From contig JAMPIT010000059.1 of assembly GCA_026261815.1 (NCBI GenBank), positions 23,546,001-23,610,000 on the forward strand: a stretch of DNA of 64,000 nt. The letters run 5' to 3'. The position numbers and the translations under genes are program-made. The notes under the pieces are model-generated. The model did not search any database. It saw nothing but the letters and a program-made list of their open reading frames with translations, and was not told the origin of the DNA. Position 1 is the stretch's first letter, and each line of letters begins with the position of its first letter. Positions 1-13,007 of this stretch are shown piece after piece. This stretch comes from Monarcha castaneiventris obscurior (Eukaryota > Chordata > Aves > Passeriformes > Monarchidae).

Positions 1-530
1 TTTGATCAAACTGTGACTTTTTTTCACTGACAGAACTGAAGACAATTCTCAGTCCTATTAAAAAATCCCAATATTTGGCATGTTTGTAGACTCATATGCA
101 TGTGGGTGTATGTATATCTGAAAATAATGCAAGACAGAAAGGCAAAGGGCAAATGAAATCCAAATTGTGTTTTTTGCAAATCTAAAATTCTACATCTTAC
201 CAGTTTTTACTTGCAACCAAAGCAGTCCATAATCTGTCCCTTCTGGAGATTTCAAACCTGCGTTCACACGTCTGTAACTAAAACAAATCCATATTTCATA
301 ACAGAAAGAGATAAAAGAAAGTAATACTGGGAGAACTTACAAAATTGAAAAAATATGAAATTAACAAAATACAAAGTTTTGTAATTAGTTGAATGTTATG
401 AAATTATATTAACATATAGCATGGTTTTCTTATTTCCATAAAGGAATTGGAATGTGGCAAAGCATAGGAACGTGTAAGACTTACTATTTTAATCCAGACT
501 GCAGAAATTGTGAAGTCTTTGGCTTTATGT
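1..530. other. AT-rich unique sequence left of the first LTR
   Basis: No repeat family or long reading frame is recognisable. The only item of note is an exon-like block at 201-277 on the minus strand, listed separately. Confidence 0.5.
201..277 (-). other. Candidate coding exon of an unidentified gene (minus strand)
   Basis: Read on the minus strand, this 77-bp block follows a T-rich tract ending in TTTTAG and is followed by a strong donor, CTG|GTAAGATG. One of its three frames is open for 25 codons with mixed composition; the translation contains RRVNAGLKSPEG and ends YGLLWLQVKT. With 1 nt before and 1 nt after the whole codons, the flanking introns would both be phase 1 if that frame is used. 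I do not recognise the protein. A 77-bp open frame is easily produced by chance, so the call rests on the paired splice sites and on the composition contrast with the AT-rich flanks. Neighbouring exons would lie outside the window on the left (downstream) or further right (upstream); none was convincingly seen. Confidence 0.3.
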
Positions 531-1113
531 TGTTATGATTTAACCTCAGCCAGCAACTAAGCCACACAGAGCTGTTTGCTCACTGTCCCCTTGTGGGATG
601 GGGAAGAGAATCAGAAAAGTAAAAACAAACCCATGGACTGAGATAAACACAGTTTAATAGGGAAAGTAAAAGCCATGCACACAACAAAGCAGAACAAGGA
701 GTTCATTCACCACTTCCCATGGGCAGGCAGGTGTTCAGTCATCCCCAGGAAAGCAGGGGTCCATCACTTGTAACAGGGACTTGGGAAGACAAATGCCATT
801 ACCACGAATGTCATGCTCCCTCCCCTGCCTTCTTCTCCCCCCAGCTTTATATACTAAGTATGGCACTACATGGAATTTCCCTTTGGTCAGATGAGGTCAG
901 CTGTCCCAACTTTGTCCCCTTTCAACTATTTCTACAACCCCAGTACCATTGCTGGTGTGGTGAGCTGAAAAGGCCTTGACTCTATATAAGTGCCACTCAG
1001 CAACAACAAAAAAATCTCTGAGTTATCAATTCTGTTTTAAGCACAAAACCAGAGCACGGCCCATACCAGCTATTGTGAAGAAATTTAACTCTACCCCAGC
1101 CAAAACCAGCACA
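531..1113 (+). mobile_element. Solo LTR of an avian endogenous retrovirus
   Basis: A 583-bp block starts TGTTATGATTTAACC and ends ACCAGCACA, so it has TG...CA termini. Internal text such as TTCATTCACCACTTCCCATGGGC and a TATATAA-type element near 982 are typical of a common avian LTR family. The five bases on the left (TATGT, 526-530) and right (TATGA, 1114-1118) match at 4 of 5, which would fit a mutated 5-bp target duplication. A truncated relative of the same family is at 33031-33222. No internal retroviral genes flank it, so it is a solo LTR left by recombination. The family assignment is from memory of avian LTR text, not from a search. Confidence 0.75.
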
Positions 1114-4100
1114 TATGATAGGAATGTATATGCTACATTCTTTATCCCAACAATTGTGTTATAAAGGATGTACTTTAGAAGCAAGTACAGTTTTCAAATT
1201 AAATTGGGAGCCTCAGGTAAATAGGTTGTCATTTTATCCTTGTTTTTGCTACAAATGTAAACTGAGTTCTTAATACAAGGGAAAAATAAAGGCAATGCAA
1301 GCCTATTAACAGTCATGAGAACTCCTTCCATACATAAAAGAGGGACTTTAAGACCCTTTTGTGATCTTTGGAAACACATTTGAATTCTGAGGATGAAATC
1401 CTGGCCTCATTCATTGAGGTCAAATTACTGTTGAGTTTAGGATTTCTTTTTCAGAGACCAACTTCATCTGCATGCTGGAGATAAAACTAATTCTACACAA
1501 TATTAATTTATTCAGTTTATGAAAGCTGGTAGTAACTGTTCACACCGGGTGTAGCATGCAGTTGCAAAAATTAACATTGCTAATTATGTGTCAGAGTCCT
1601 GAGTTTTCTCCTGCTTCCCCTCTGGGGTTTGACTGTGCTCAAGGCCAGCTCTGATCTGGTGCAGCTGTGGAAATGAGTGTTGGAGTGCTGGGAAAACAGC
1701 CTGGATGGAAAAGGCTGTGAAAAGCCTTTCCAGCATCCTGCTCCTCTTTGCACAAGAAATGTTTTTAGGCCAAGATGCTTAGCCTTGTCTTTGCCAGAGC
1801 TGTATTACAACTTTGCCTGTGCCTGTAATCACCTCTATATCTTGCTGTTCCTGACCTGTGGACTTGATTTTCCAGCTTGGTCTTGGAGCTGCCTTCTGGC
1901 TATGAGTTAACCTGGTGATCTGAAGTCTGCTGTACCAAATCACTGGAGCTGCTCTTTTCCCTCGAGTGCCATGGGACTATGTCCTTTATCTTTGAGGGTA
2001 CTGCCCCTCCTGCCCTGCTGACTCTCAACAATTGGCTTTCCCTCTCTCCTGGACTATCTGGTGTCTGCTGCCCTCTAACTTTGCACGCAAAAAAGTGGTA
2101 GTACCATGGACTGCTCATCCTCGCCTATGAAAATAAGCACATGTTCATCATGTGTGGTCATAAATGAAAGTCTGTTGTGGGGAATCTAGTGACAATACAC
2201 CAGGGTACTTTTTCTAAAATAACACCTACCAGATTCTTATGAAATCTGAAGGAAGGAGGAAAAAACTTATTGAATGGATGATGAAACCCTAATACTGGTA
2301 TCTTAGAGTGTTTTGTTTTGAATGCTCTGAAAGATAGAAGCTTAAACTAACCCTTAAATTCAGGGAGACGTGATCTTACTGAACACTTGTGACTCAACCT
2401 CACTCATTTTTAGAAAGTGTTATTAGTTTCATAGCTACAGCATGCAAGAGGTACATCCACTTAATGTCAATAAACTAAACTTATTTTTTAAAGATACCTT
2501 GCTTAACCACAACGCACCAAGTAATTTTGTGATTGTAAGGAATCTGTATTTTGTGTAATTTGTTTAGTCAGTACAATGGGGAGAAAGACTACAGGAGCTA
2601 AAGATAATTTAACACTTTGAAATATAAGCCAAATTATCTATCAAGATGTTGTTTTCTATGCATGGAGATGGAAACATAAGGAATTGCCCAGATAGATCAG
2701 AACAGAAAAGACAAAGAGAAACAACTTTGCAAATGCTTTCTATGAATTTTCAGAAACTTCTTCACACAGACTCCATTCGCTTGGAAGTCTACAATTCTGT
2801 AATTCAAACAAGAGTTGCAGTGTCAGTGTAATGTAAGATATATCCATGATATTAAGAGGATCAGACCTTATCCATCCAGGGTTTTCTGCTGTATTGTTTT
2901 CTTTGGGGACCATACAGCTGGAAGCCTATTCCCCAGAAATACCCAATAGAGATACAATTCCGTAGTGACTGATCTGGGAAGAGACAGATTTTAAAAAGAA
3001 ATTAAATTCAGGAGTAATGTAGCATACAGGTGGAACTCAGATTATTACCAGAAGAGACCATGGTAGTTGAAAACATATTCACACATTCATCATGTAGTTC
3101 ACATGAGCAGATGATACTTTTCTTCATCATAATAACAAAGCGCTTTTTATATGAACTGGAACTCTGACATTTCCCTGTGAAATTCACCAGGACAAAAGAA
3201 CACCAAGACATCAAAATTTTTCATTACTGATTGATTACCAATTTATATTTCTGCTTCATTTCAGGTGTCCAAGTGTACTGCAGCCCAAAGAAGGAATGCT
3301 TTGAAGATCCTCCTGCTAACATTACCAGCAAGTTAGCATTAAAGTGTATTATTCTTTTCTCCAGTGATAGGAATCTCACCAGATCAAACCAGATTATGAT
3401 AATGAAATTGCAATTCTGCATACCTCTCAAAGTAATGACTACAATAGGTAATAATACAACCAACATTCATGCTTGCTAGCTCTTCTTTGAACATTCTAGG
3501 TGTGGCATAACTTGATCTCAATTACCATCCATTATTTGTATTTCATATTTCCTGGAAAGTTTACAGCAGAGTGGATTTCAACCACTAAAACATTACAGAT
3601 ATTAAGACAAATTTTTTTAATCACAATCCTTACCAGTTAAACTGCATGAAGGACAACATTGTTCATCTCTTAAGGTAGAGTCTTTGTATTGTTCCTTCCT
3701 CCATCACTGCCCTGAAGATGCAGATCAGCAGCTTCCAATCACTAGCTTCCTGCAGAATATGTCAAAGAATCTAATTAATAAACCCATTATCTCACTTCAA
3801 AGGCATGGGATTTTAATGGCATAATTAAAGGACTCCATGTGTATTCAAAGTACCTTGAATTTGTGTCTCGCTTAATAAATGGTCAAAGCACAAGAAACTA
3901 AAGGTGCTTTTATTTAACAGAAAAAAACACAGTGTAGTGATAATTTAAACAGAAAGCCTGAGTGAAATTCCTTTTTTTGTTTGCCTGGTTTTAATTATCA
4001 AATTGTTTTACAGGTTTTAACAGGAATTACTGCATGTGAAAATTGCCAGAATGTTAACATTCACTAGATGTCAGCGGAGTTATTTATGTTCTAATATCAT

Positions 4101-5304
4101 GCATACAACTGATTTAAGGTATTTTGCATTTAGCTACCATGACTTTTCCTTCTGACTCCACCAACCATAATCTTTCTAGATACTGAGCACCTTCTGAAGA
4201 TCCAGGATTTCCTTGGTCTTTTTGGCTTCAGAGCTCAGATTTTCTGGGAGAACATGACATTTTACAAGGATCAGTTCTGCATGGATTTTTTATAGTTGCA
4301 TGTACTAACCAGCCCCCTCTCTTACCTGAAATACAGAAGCATGAAACATTTCTTTCTTGCTTTGCAGCCAAAACTCTCAATTCTCAATTAGATTTTTACC
4401 TTGTAACCTGGAAATTATTTTGTCTCTGTATATCACCTTCCCAAGTATTACAACAAATCATATAAAAAGGGAGTCTTTATGGAGAGAAGCCCTTTTCTTA
4501 TTATCAGCCAGAGCAGCTGCAACGACTGAGCTTCTTCCAGGAAGCGAACTTTCAGAGTTTTGGTTTTGTGCTATTTGTAGCAGGTCGGACTGGAAATGAT
4601 GAGCTGATGAGAAACGTTATTTTTTTGTTATTATTTTTTGTTCTTCAATTCCATTTATCCAAGTCATATTACAACATCAATCCTACAATAGCTGGCTGTG
4701 CCACCTTCAAGGGTTTCTCTCTGCTGCACTGTCAGTCAAATTAATAAATCTTTTTCACTGAAACTGTCATCTCATGGCTGAAACACAGAAGATGCTAGTC
4801 CTGTATTACAAAGGAGAATGTGCTTTTTCTTTTAATTTCAGTGAAAAGAGTAAGACTTTTTAAAATCTTAGTATTTTCTACACTTAACAGAACTCTAACT
4901 TCCATGCCTCATATTCAGCTTAGCTGATGATTTCTCTATTGACAATTCATACAGACATGCTGGGTGGATGATGAGGGATTTTTCTGAGCTGAACAAGTAA
5001 TGAGGAAATATTCTGGCAAAAAGTCAACTCCTTCATAATCCATTAGAGAAGATAGAAAAATGTTTCTGTCAGTTTCACATGCTGTGCAATACATATCATG
5101 CAGGTTTCAACATTATTATTTCTCATTCAGAAATTTGAAAATCGAGATACAGAGCACACCCTTCGCATTCCCCAGTTATTTAAAATTTAATTCAGTAAAA
5201 TTACTTAAATGGCACATCATGTTGGAGAAAAAAAATGTTCCAATTAAGTAATTGTTAGAGTGTCATGAGGTTCTATCCACAGACATTGTTTTTATTAGAT
5301 GAAT

Positions 5305-5361
5305 TTTCAGAATAATACTGTAATTATCATCATATTTCAGAATAATACTGTAAGTATCATC
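5305..5361. repeat. 30-bp tandem duplication, two copies
   Basis: Unit one begins at 5305 (TTTCAGAATAATACTGTAA) and unit two at 5335 with the same text. They differ at one internal base (AATTATC versus AAGTATC) and at the 3' edge. This is a simple local duplication with no evident function. Confidence 0.85.
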
Positions 5362-6576
5362 CAAACAATTCGAATGTTAAAAAAAGTTCTTATGTGAAAA
5401 TGACTATATTACAGCTTTAATATAAATAAGCAAATTGTAAGCCATGCAGAGGAACACATACATCATAAGAACAGAGAAATTATTGTTAGAAGATTTACAA
5501 ATCCATGTAAGAATGAGGTCAGATTTTGTCATTCAGTTCATTCCATTTGTACAGCAGTAAGCATAATTCTCATAGGTAATATATAAAGGCTTATCAAACT
5601 AGGTGTGTCATGCTAATAAAAAGGACCAATAATTGTATAAAAGAACTATGTTTTTACTCATATTACATTAAAATAGTAATCCACCATAAGCAAAACATCC
5701 ATGCCACAAACACTCTCACTGGAGGGAGTAACTTTTCAAACTGCAAGTATTACTAGTGCTGAAGTCATAACTGACTCCTGTTGCAGCAATTAAATCTTAG
5801 CCAGCAGATGGGGATTTTTGTGTAGTAGTGGACGGATCTTCTCCCCTTCTATGGGGTTTTGTAATTTCTAACCTGAAGACATGAAGCAGATCTCAACCAG
5901 GGATCACATCTAAATATACTTGTAAAAGATAAGCTTGCATAATAAATTTAATATAAAATATATGTAGACCTTATTTTAATCACTGAACCAAAATTATTTT
6001 TCTTGGAAAGTATAACCACTAAAAGCCACCAGCAAAGATTATAACCAACTATGAATCCCATACATTTATGTATAAAATTTGTAACCAAGCATGAAAAGAT
6101 CCATCTGGCCCTTTCCACTTTTCATTTAAGACACAACTTTGTGTCATACATGCTACACCATTTTAAAAAATGTCATTTTTACAAGAGTGTATACTCCGTT
6201 GTTTGTCCAGGTAGTTTTGTTAACATACCCTGTTCATTATTGATGGGATGTATAGAACACTCTGTACTTCAGAAAGAAGTTGTTTTGCTGGAAGTGAAAT
6301 ACATGACTTTAAGAGTTCTACAAATACTGTAAAATTTCATAAAGTTTAAATCTGCCACAACAAATTTCTATAAAAGGTTGGATTTTTTGACGTGCACTGA
6401 AATTTTTATTATAAATTGAGTGATGGGTACATGAAAAGGAATACAACACTCTACAGTTCTTTCCAATGCCTGACAAAAAATTAAAGTAAAATGAAATGCA
6501 CAGATAACATACATGGATAACTGAGAAAATAAATCTTTGAAGATCTGCAGTACTGTAGTTGTTTTTTAATTTTGGC

Positions 6577-6596
6577 TTTTTTTTTTTTTTTTTTTT
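6577..6596. repeat. Poly(T) run of 20
   Basis: Uninterrupted T20 inside AT-rich DNA. No LINE or retrocopy body was recognised on either side. Confidence 0.9.
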
Positions 6597-7798
6597 GATA
6601 ACTAACATTCATGCCATGAAGAAAAGGTCCTTGGAGAATAAGAATACTCTTATTCAAGGTCTCAAAACTGTAGTCCAGAAATAGTATTTCATAGATGGGC
6701 TTTCCATTAACCTTTGCAAAACACACGAACCATGACTTTTAAGATCTGGGACTTCATGCAAACTGACTTCATCCTGCCTGTGAACATGGTTCACTAGAGG
6801 TGCATGTCATCAGTGGCTATTATTTTCAACCCTGGTCGCAGTTTGAAATTAGAATATTTCTCAACCAGAACAAGTGATTCTCAGTTCTGTCAAGAATCTT
6901 CTCTAAACAATGTAAGAACCAAGGTCATACCTACAGTGGTTGCCTCTCCTCCTGCCAGGGAAAGTAGGTGCTAACATCTGTGTACTTTGACAAAATATCA
7001 GTATTTACTAACAGGTGAATACATTACTAGCAGGGAAAATAGTACTGGCTCATTCTAAAGGTGGTACATTTTTTTTTTCTGTGGATTTTTTTGTTTCTAT
7101 ATTTTTTACTAGAACACAATGGTACCTTGTTAACCTCCAGTCAAGGCATTTGTCAGTTGAAGGAACAAGAAGATTACATGTGGTTTTCTTGGTTTAGATA
7201 GAGAGAAAAGCCAGGACTTAATCAGTTTGGTGTGAGAAAAAGAAGAAGAGGTGTTACTTAAGTATGAGCCCAAGACCCATGTCAAACTAGTACTTAACCT
7301 CTGCAGCTGGTCAGATGAGGTGAAGCATGCAGGCAAACAAAGTGTGTTTATGTGGCCCGCCTGCTACAGAGGGAGAACCACGTACATAAATATCTTACAG
7401 CAGAGAATGATAGCAGGGAAAGGAAAAAGAGAATACAGGGTGGGAGTGCTAAGGCTGGACTGCATCCAGACTGTCCAATCTCAGAGCTCTTAGCACATAA
7501 CATGGACCTCATTTATGCTCACATACTGCTTCTTACCAACAAAACAAATGGTGGTAGCAAGCATGGGGCTAGAACCAGCCACAGACATCTGGAACGAAAT
7601 AAGAAAAATGTATGGGAGGGGATAAGGAAAGAAGACAATGTCCAAATAACAAAAATCACAGCACCTCAGCTACAGTTTGTAAAGCAGAATTTTAAAGTAA
7701 CCAGTCCTCTCGAAGGTGATAATCTGGAGTGCTTTAAAATATATAGTTGCAAACATTTCTTCGGGAAGAACTGAATGGAATAACAAGGCTACTGGAGC

Positions 7799-8110
7799 TG
7801 TGGTGGCCAGTGAATATATATTGTATTGGGGTGACCAGAGGGGCACCCCGCTGCGTGCATTGCTCTTTGGGATGACCTGTCCTGTTTTGGGTCACTCCCC
7901 CAGAGCTCTCCCATTGGTCCCTGCTCCCTGATCCCGCCTTTCCCCCCACCCTGGGAAAAACCCTGAGTTCTCCTGTTTGCCTCTGAACCTTTGACAGTAA
8001 ACATGGATAAATCCTGCTGGAATGCAAGCAGATGCCCTTCCCAAGTCTCCTTGTCATGGACTTAATACTGAACCTGCCCAGGCACCTGTGGGGTCACGCG
8101 GGACCCCACA
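7799..8110 (+). mobile_element. Solo LTR with perfect 4-bp target duplication
   Basis: A 312-bp GC-richer block begins TGTGGTGGCC and ends GGGACCCCACA, giving TG...CA termini and a TGTGG/CCACA terminal inverted repeat. It is bracketed by an identical 4-bp direct repeat, GAGC, at 7795-7798 and 8111-8114. A 4-bp duplication is typical of gammaretrovirus-like (class I) elements. Near its right end an 8-bp perfect inverted repeat (GTGGGGTC at 8088-8095, GACCCCAC at 8102-8109) could form a terminal hairpin. No internal retroviral sequence adjoins it. The strand was chosen from overall resemblance to avian LTRs and is not certain. Confidence 0.7.
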
Positions 8111-8364
8111 GAGCCAGGCAATTACAGTATTAGGAGCTGTCCACAAAATCTTGCTAACTGAATTAGTTTAGTCAAATTTAGGTAAAATACTTTTGTTTTG
8201 GTGTTTAGGATTGCTTTGCTTGGTAGTACTTCCTATGGTGTTGATCTCTTTGCCTGAGATTCTCTCTAACTGTAGTTACTTCATTTGAAAACAGCAAGAA
8301 ATCCACATTCTCCTGTCACTGGTAAAATTATCAAGAGTTGAATCATACATGTCCGTTTTCCCCT

Positions 8365-8902
8365 GTACTTGACACTGGTGAGGGCTCAGCTTGAGTACTG
8401 TGTCCAGTTCTGGGCCCCTCAATTTAGGAATGACGTCGAGATGCTTGAATGCATACAGAAAAGGGCAACAATGCTGGTGAAGGGCCTGGAACAGAAGCCC
8501 TATGAAGAATGGCTGAGGGAGCTGGGGTTGTTTAGCCTGGAAACAAGGAGGCTCTGGGGCGACCTTATTGCTCTCTACAACTACATGAAAGGAGTTTGTA
8601 GTCAGGTGGAGGTCAGTATCTTCTCCGAGGCAACCACTGACAGAACGAGAGGACACAGTCTTAAGCTGTTCCAGAGGAAGTCTAGGCTGGACATTAGGAA
8701 AAGAATTCTTCACTGAAAGAGTGACTGGGCACTGGAATGGACTGCCCAGGGTGGTGATGGAGTCACCATCCCTAGAGGTATTTTAAAAATGGATGTGGCA
8801 CTCAGTGACATGGTTTAATTGATAAGGTGGTGTTAGGAAATAGGTTGACTTGATGATCTCAAAGGTGTTTTCCAACCTAGTTAATTCTGTGATTCTGTGA
8901 TC
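8365..8902 (+). mobile_element. CR1 LINE, 5'-truncated, 3' end
   Basis: This reads as the 3' end of the reverse-transcriptase frame and the 3' UTR of a CR1 retrotransposon. Hallmarks in order are GAGTACTGTGTCCAGTTCTGG (8394-8414), AGAAAAGGGCAACAATGCTGG (8457-8477), GAAGAATGGCTGAGGGAGCTGG (8505-8526), GGACATTAGGAAAAGAATTC and the terminal TTCTGTGATTCTGTGAT octamer repeat. CR1 is the dominant LINE of birds and reptiles and is typically 5'-truncated without target duplication, as here. An open frame of 115 codons survives at 8369-8716, but it covers only the C-terminal end of ORF2 and has no catalytic motif, so the copy is dead. Confidence 0.92.
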
Positions 8903-11900
8903 CTGATACCATAATTTTAATGTTACAATGTTCTGTAATTTTGAAGATCAGTGGAAGAGTCTGAAAAGAAAGAGGAAGTGGCTGTTGGTGTGGGAAGATG
9001 AGTGGAATGAGAAGTAAGGGATCAGACAGTCTGACAGAAGAAACTGATTGAAGTAGAGGAACAGCATTGGAAATACCTCTTCAGTCTTCAAGATTTGGGA
9101 AGGGGAAAGAAGATCTGTTAGAATCATTGTTACAGAAGAGGAGGAATGAAACTGCATGCAAAGACTCAAAGTTGAAGAAATAAAACGTGAGAAAGGCAGC
9201 GACGTAGAAATTATTCTGAGAAGCCAGGCTGAAGAAGGCTGTAGAAGAGGAAAGACACAATAAATATTGTCAGAAAAAGAAACATATCTTGGGAGAAGAA
9301 GCAAAGAAACATGGCTAGCATCACTCGTGGTGTTTTGTGCTTTTTGTTCTCAGCTGTGAGTTTCTGAAATACCATCTCAGAGGACAGGTACAGGGACACT
9401 CCTTGTAACTGAGTTTCTTCATCGGGAGTAAAAGCTCTACGGCCTTCAGTAGGGAAAGAAGAGAAGTAGGATCCTCCTCAGAGGAGCATCGAGTACCTTT
9501 GGAGATGACTGGAGGGCCAATCTGAGACATGCTGAGTTTGTTACAGTCTGGAAAGTTGCCTAAACCACACCTGGAAGCAAAGGCATAATGGTCAGGGTTA
9601 GCTGTAGGCTCTTTTATTTCTGTTCAGTCTGATCTAATGTGAACTTTTCCAATTTAAAAAGTTAATTAATTTTATAAAAAGCTGATTTTTCTGAGTTTAA
9701 CCTTTCTAGTCTTCATTGGAGGCTCACTACAGGGTATCTACATCAAAGTTTTGGTAACTCAGGTTATACTATCTTTTTAAAAGACACTGAATTTACAGGA
9801 ATGGAAGGCAAATGTCTGTGGAAAGAAAGGAGATAGGTTGGAATAGAAAAGAAAAATAGAAAAGATGTTTTTTGCTGAGCTATGATCTCACCTGGATACT
9901 CTGCTTTAGATTGTAAATTGAATTTAAATAGCATGGATCCTTATGCACAGTGACTTTAATTAAGTCCTCAGTTGGATTATTCTGGATTTAAAATATTTTA
10001 ACCTATTCTCACCTGTTACTGTGCTGAATTGATCGGAGCACAGTTTTCTTTTAGTAGGATCTATTAAATGTCATTGTTTAAGACAAAGCTCTTCACTCTG
10101 TACATTGGGGTTTGATCCCCTGGGTCATGGGTCAGCAGTGTGCATTACTGACACAGCAGTAGGTAGTTATATATCACAGTGCCATCTCAGCTTTTTACCT
10201 CTCCTTATTCTCAGGGTTATTGTTGTAACACTTCAGATAACTCTTTATGTGGTGGTTTGCTTTTAAAAAATGATGGCTATTAGAACAGACAAACATTTAT
10301 CCCAACGTTTCCTCTGTTCACATATTTGTTATACCCAATGTAGCACAGGGTAAAGTAATGTTTTTCTAACTATGGATTTATGGGCAAAATCTTTACAATA
10401 TTTATGGAAAGCATGAGCATAAATTTCTTTGTGAACTGATGGCATTATATTCCCCAGAATGTATGTGCATTGCATGTCTTTGATGCTTTGCTTTGCTAGA
10501 ATCCTCCCAGCCATTTCTTCAAACCTCTGAAATGCAAGCCATTAAGGTACCATTACATGCACAGACATTTCTGAAAAACTTTCACATAGTTACTGTTGCT
10601 AGGTAAATCACTCCCTTGACATCCATGTATTTAGATATGTTTTTTACTTTCTTTGTCTTAGATCTAACACAGTGACATGAATTTGGGCTTGGGGGTAAGG
10701 AGAGATGTATGCAGCCAAAGCAACTGCTGAACTGTGGGAATAAAAGAAATAAAGTTAATATCTTTTAGGTGTTTAAAATATGTTTTAATTATATCTGGAC
10801 AGAACTCATACATTGGATGGATGTTTATCAAGCACAAGGTAAAGATAGCAGTTATAGCTAGAAAGATATTCAAGCATAGGTCAGTTTTGACACTACCCAA
10901 TTCCTGGTAAATTACACTCCCCAGACTGAACCTGTCTTTAGGATTTTCACTCCTATTGTACTTCTGTCATTGCTTACATGTGTTTTATGCACCTGTGTGC
11001 CTGTATGTCTGTATTTAGGTCAGTTTTGGATGATGTAAACAATTCAACAAATTCCTTGTCCATGTCCTGAACAGGAAAGATTCAGTTTCAAAACTGAGAC
11101 ATGACCATTGATTTCTGACTTGTAGGATTTGTCAGATGAATGCAAAAGCTAGGCTAAAGAACAAAACCCCCAAATTTTTTTAAAAATCTATGGGTGGTGA
11201 ACAAGAGAAAGGAAAACTCTTTTTCATAAAAGGAATACTAGACTGAGTTGAGCTTTGATATTTTGCAACAATGTTCTAGACATTTATCCTCAGAGCCTTG
11301 GAATTGGAAAGGCTTACAGTAGCACAGTTGTTCTAAGACTGACCTTTCGCAAAAGGATAAAATCTACCGTTTGTGAATATTCAATATACTGTCAATGGTA
11401 CTGATGGTATCTCTAATGGATGTTAACATTCACTGGATGAAAGATGTGTCTCACAGCTTTTATAGAAATCTTTTAAACAACCACTTTCAAAAAGTACATG
11501 AAAACCTTAGGATTTTGCTCTCAGCAACACAATTGTTATGTAAACAGTAGTGGGAAAATTATTTTCTGGAACTAACAGATCAAATAAAGTTCTAGACCAG
11601 CCTATCATTTAAATATAATTTTGTCAATGCGTGACAAGGCAGTTCATGTGATGTAGATCTTCTTTCCTCAAAGTCTTTCTAGTTTTTACCTTTAACCATT
11701 TGATCAACTTTTTCCTATTCTGTAAGCCAAAAATATTTAATTTATAAGCCAGAATACATGTTGAGAGACTTAGGATGTTTGATTTGCAGAGTCGTAACTG
11801 TTACTAGTAAATAATATTCTTTATGTCACTGAGTCACAGACCAATAAATGCCCACGATGGAATAAGGCTCAGAGGAGATTGGCAAGAATGCCCAGGAAGC

Positions 11901-12200
11901 TCAGGGAGTACAGCAGGGTGTGACTGACCACAGCTGGTTCTGTATCCCGACACAGTGGGGGCCAGCGGAAGGCTATTTTTTTCAGATAAACAGCTGTGAA
12001 CAGTTCAGTGGATATAAATGTTCTATGGTATAAATGTTTCTTCCCCAAGCTCCTTATGACCATGAGTGTCTCCCTGAGTGAGGCAGATCAGGATGAAGAA
12101 AGTGAATATATTGCCCAGCCCAAAACACAAACAACTAACAAAGGTATTTCAAAGAGAGCAATGAGCATGAGCTGTTTTCAGCCTGTATTATCTTTCCTAG

Positions 12201-12306
12201 CAGCTGGGGACACCCAGAATAGTGACAGTGAGTGTGTTGCAGAACCTGACAATTGGGACCTCACTGGTGTTGTGATTGAATCATGTACTGCAACTGGGGT
12301 TTTTTG
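12201..12306 (+). other. Weak candidate exon with strong donor site
   Basis: A 106-bp block follows TATCTTTCCTAG (acceptor-like) and ends at a consensus-like donor, TTTTTT|GTAAGTG. The frame is open and acidic, containing DTQNSDSECVAEPDNWDLTG. About 110 bp upstream, around 12090-12125, a similar phrase is encoded (DEESEYIAQPK), followed by AAAG|GTATTT, so two related small exons could be present. No gene is recognised, and a chance open frame running through both blocks (11996-12487) makes the case weak. Confidence 0.2.
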
Positions 12307-12988
12307 TAAGTGTGACTTTCATTTCTGTTATTTTTTTCAGTATATTTTGTATCACTCCACTAAATTAGAAATTCATTTGACATCAACTACCTCCGCACAA
12401 GTAAATGTGATGTTAAACATTGTATCTTCCACTCAGAAAATGTCAAAAAAGAGCCTGGCCAGAAAGGATGAGACTCTGACACACTGATTTCCCTGTTAAA
12501 CATTTGGTTTCTCTCTCTTGATGTTCCATTTGCAAAAATTTAAATTAGTTATATCACTAAAATAATAATTAGTAATATCATAACTATTTTTATGCACACA
12601 CACATGTATGTGCTATACAGTTAAATCTGTATTAATGTAAATAAATTAAAAATATTAATTTAAAAAGTCCCATACTTTAGTATTTTTCTTCATGATTTCT
12701 CAAGATGACTTTTTTCAAAAGTGAAAGCACTACTGTCAGAATTATTTTTTTCTGCTTTCTCAGTGTCTACGTTTGTCTTTGCAAACTTCCCATTTACAAC
12801 ACAAAAATTAAGTAACTTTTCAATATTCAATGTCGCCTGGATCATTCTTTTTCCTTCTTCAGGTTAATTTCTCTGATAGAGTAATATCTCAGTTTGGGGG
12901 ATATCAATTTTTCTTCAAGCCTTACTGATTAAAGACATTTTACCCTGTCCAATCTGAATCTTTTAATTCAGAGGATTTATCCCTTGCC

Positions 12989-13007
12989 AAAAAAAAAAAA
13001 AAAAAAA
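12989..13007. repeat. Poly(A) run of 19
   Basis: Uninterrupted A19. The sequence upstream does not read as a retrocopy, so it is recorded only as a simple repeat. Confidence 0.9.

Larger units (their letters stand above)
1114..7798. other. Unique AT-rich intergenic or intronic DNA
   Basis: About 6.7 kb with no recognisable gene, RNA gene or full repeat. It contains a 30-bp tandem duplication at 5305-5361 and a 20-bp T run at 6577-6596. The short open frames here (longest about 140 codons, at 7352-7774) have no recognisable domain and are within chance expectation. Confidence 0.5.

Noticed and set aside
3265..3447. Exon-like block after TTCATTTCAG with an open frame containing VYCSPKKECFEDPPANITS
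   Set aside because: The acceptor is good, but the only donor (ATAG|GTAATA) is weak, the second half becomes Ile/Met-rich as in random AT-rich sequence, and the opposite strand is equally open.
6577..6596. Long homopolymer runs (also 12989-13007 and 32419-32436) as tails of retrocopies
   Set aside because: No gene-like or LINE-like body adjoins any of them on the required side.
7352..7774. 140-codon plus-strand open frame
   Set aside because: No domain, no splice or promoter context, atypical residue mix; consistent with a chance frame next to an LTR.
8276..8713. 145-codon minus-strand open frame
   Set aside because: It is the reverse complement of a CR1 LINE 3' end, not a gene.
9211..9530. 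Minus-strand open frames of 62-118 codons around 8948-9530
   Set aside because: Composition is less AT-biased than the neighbourhood, but no domain, start context or splice layout was recognised.
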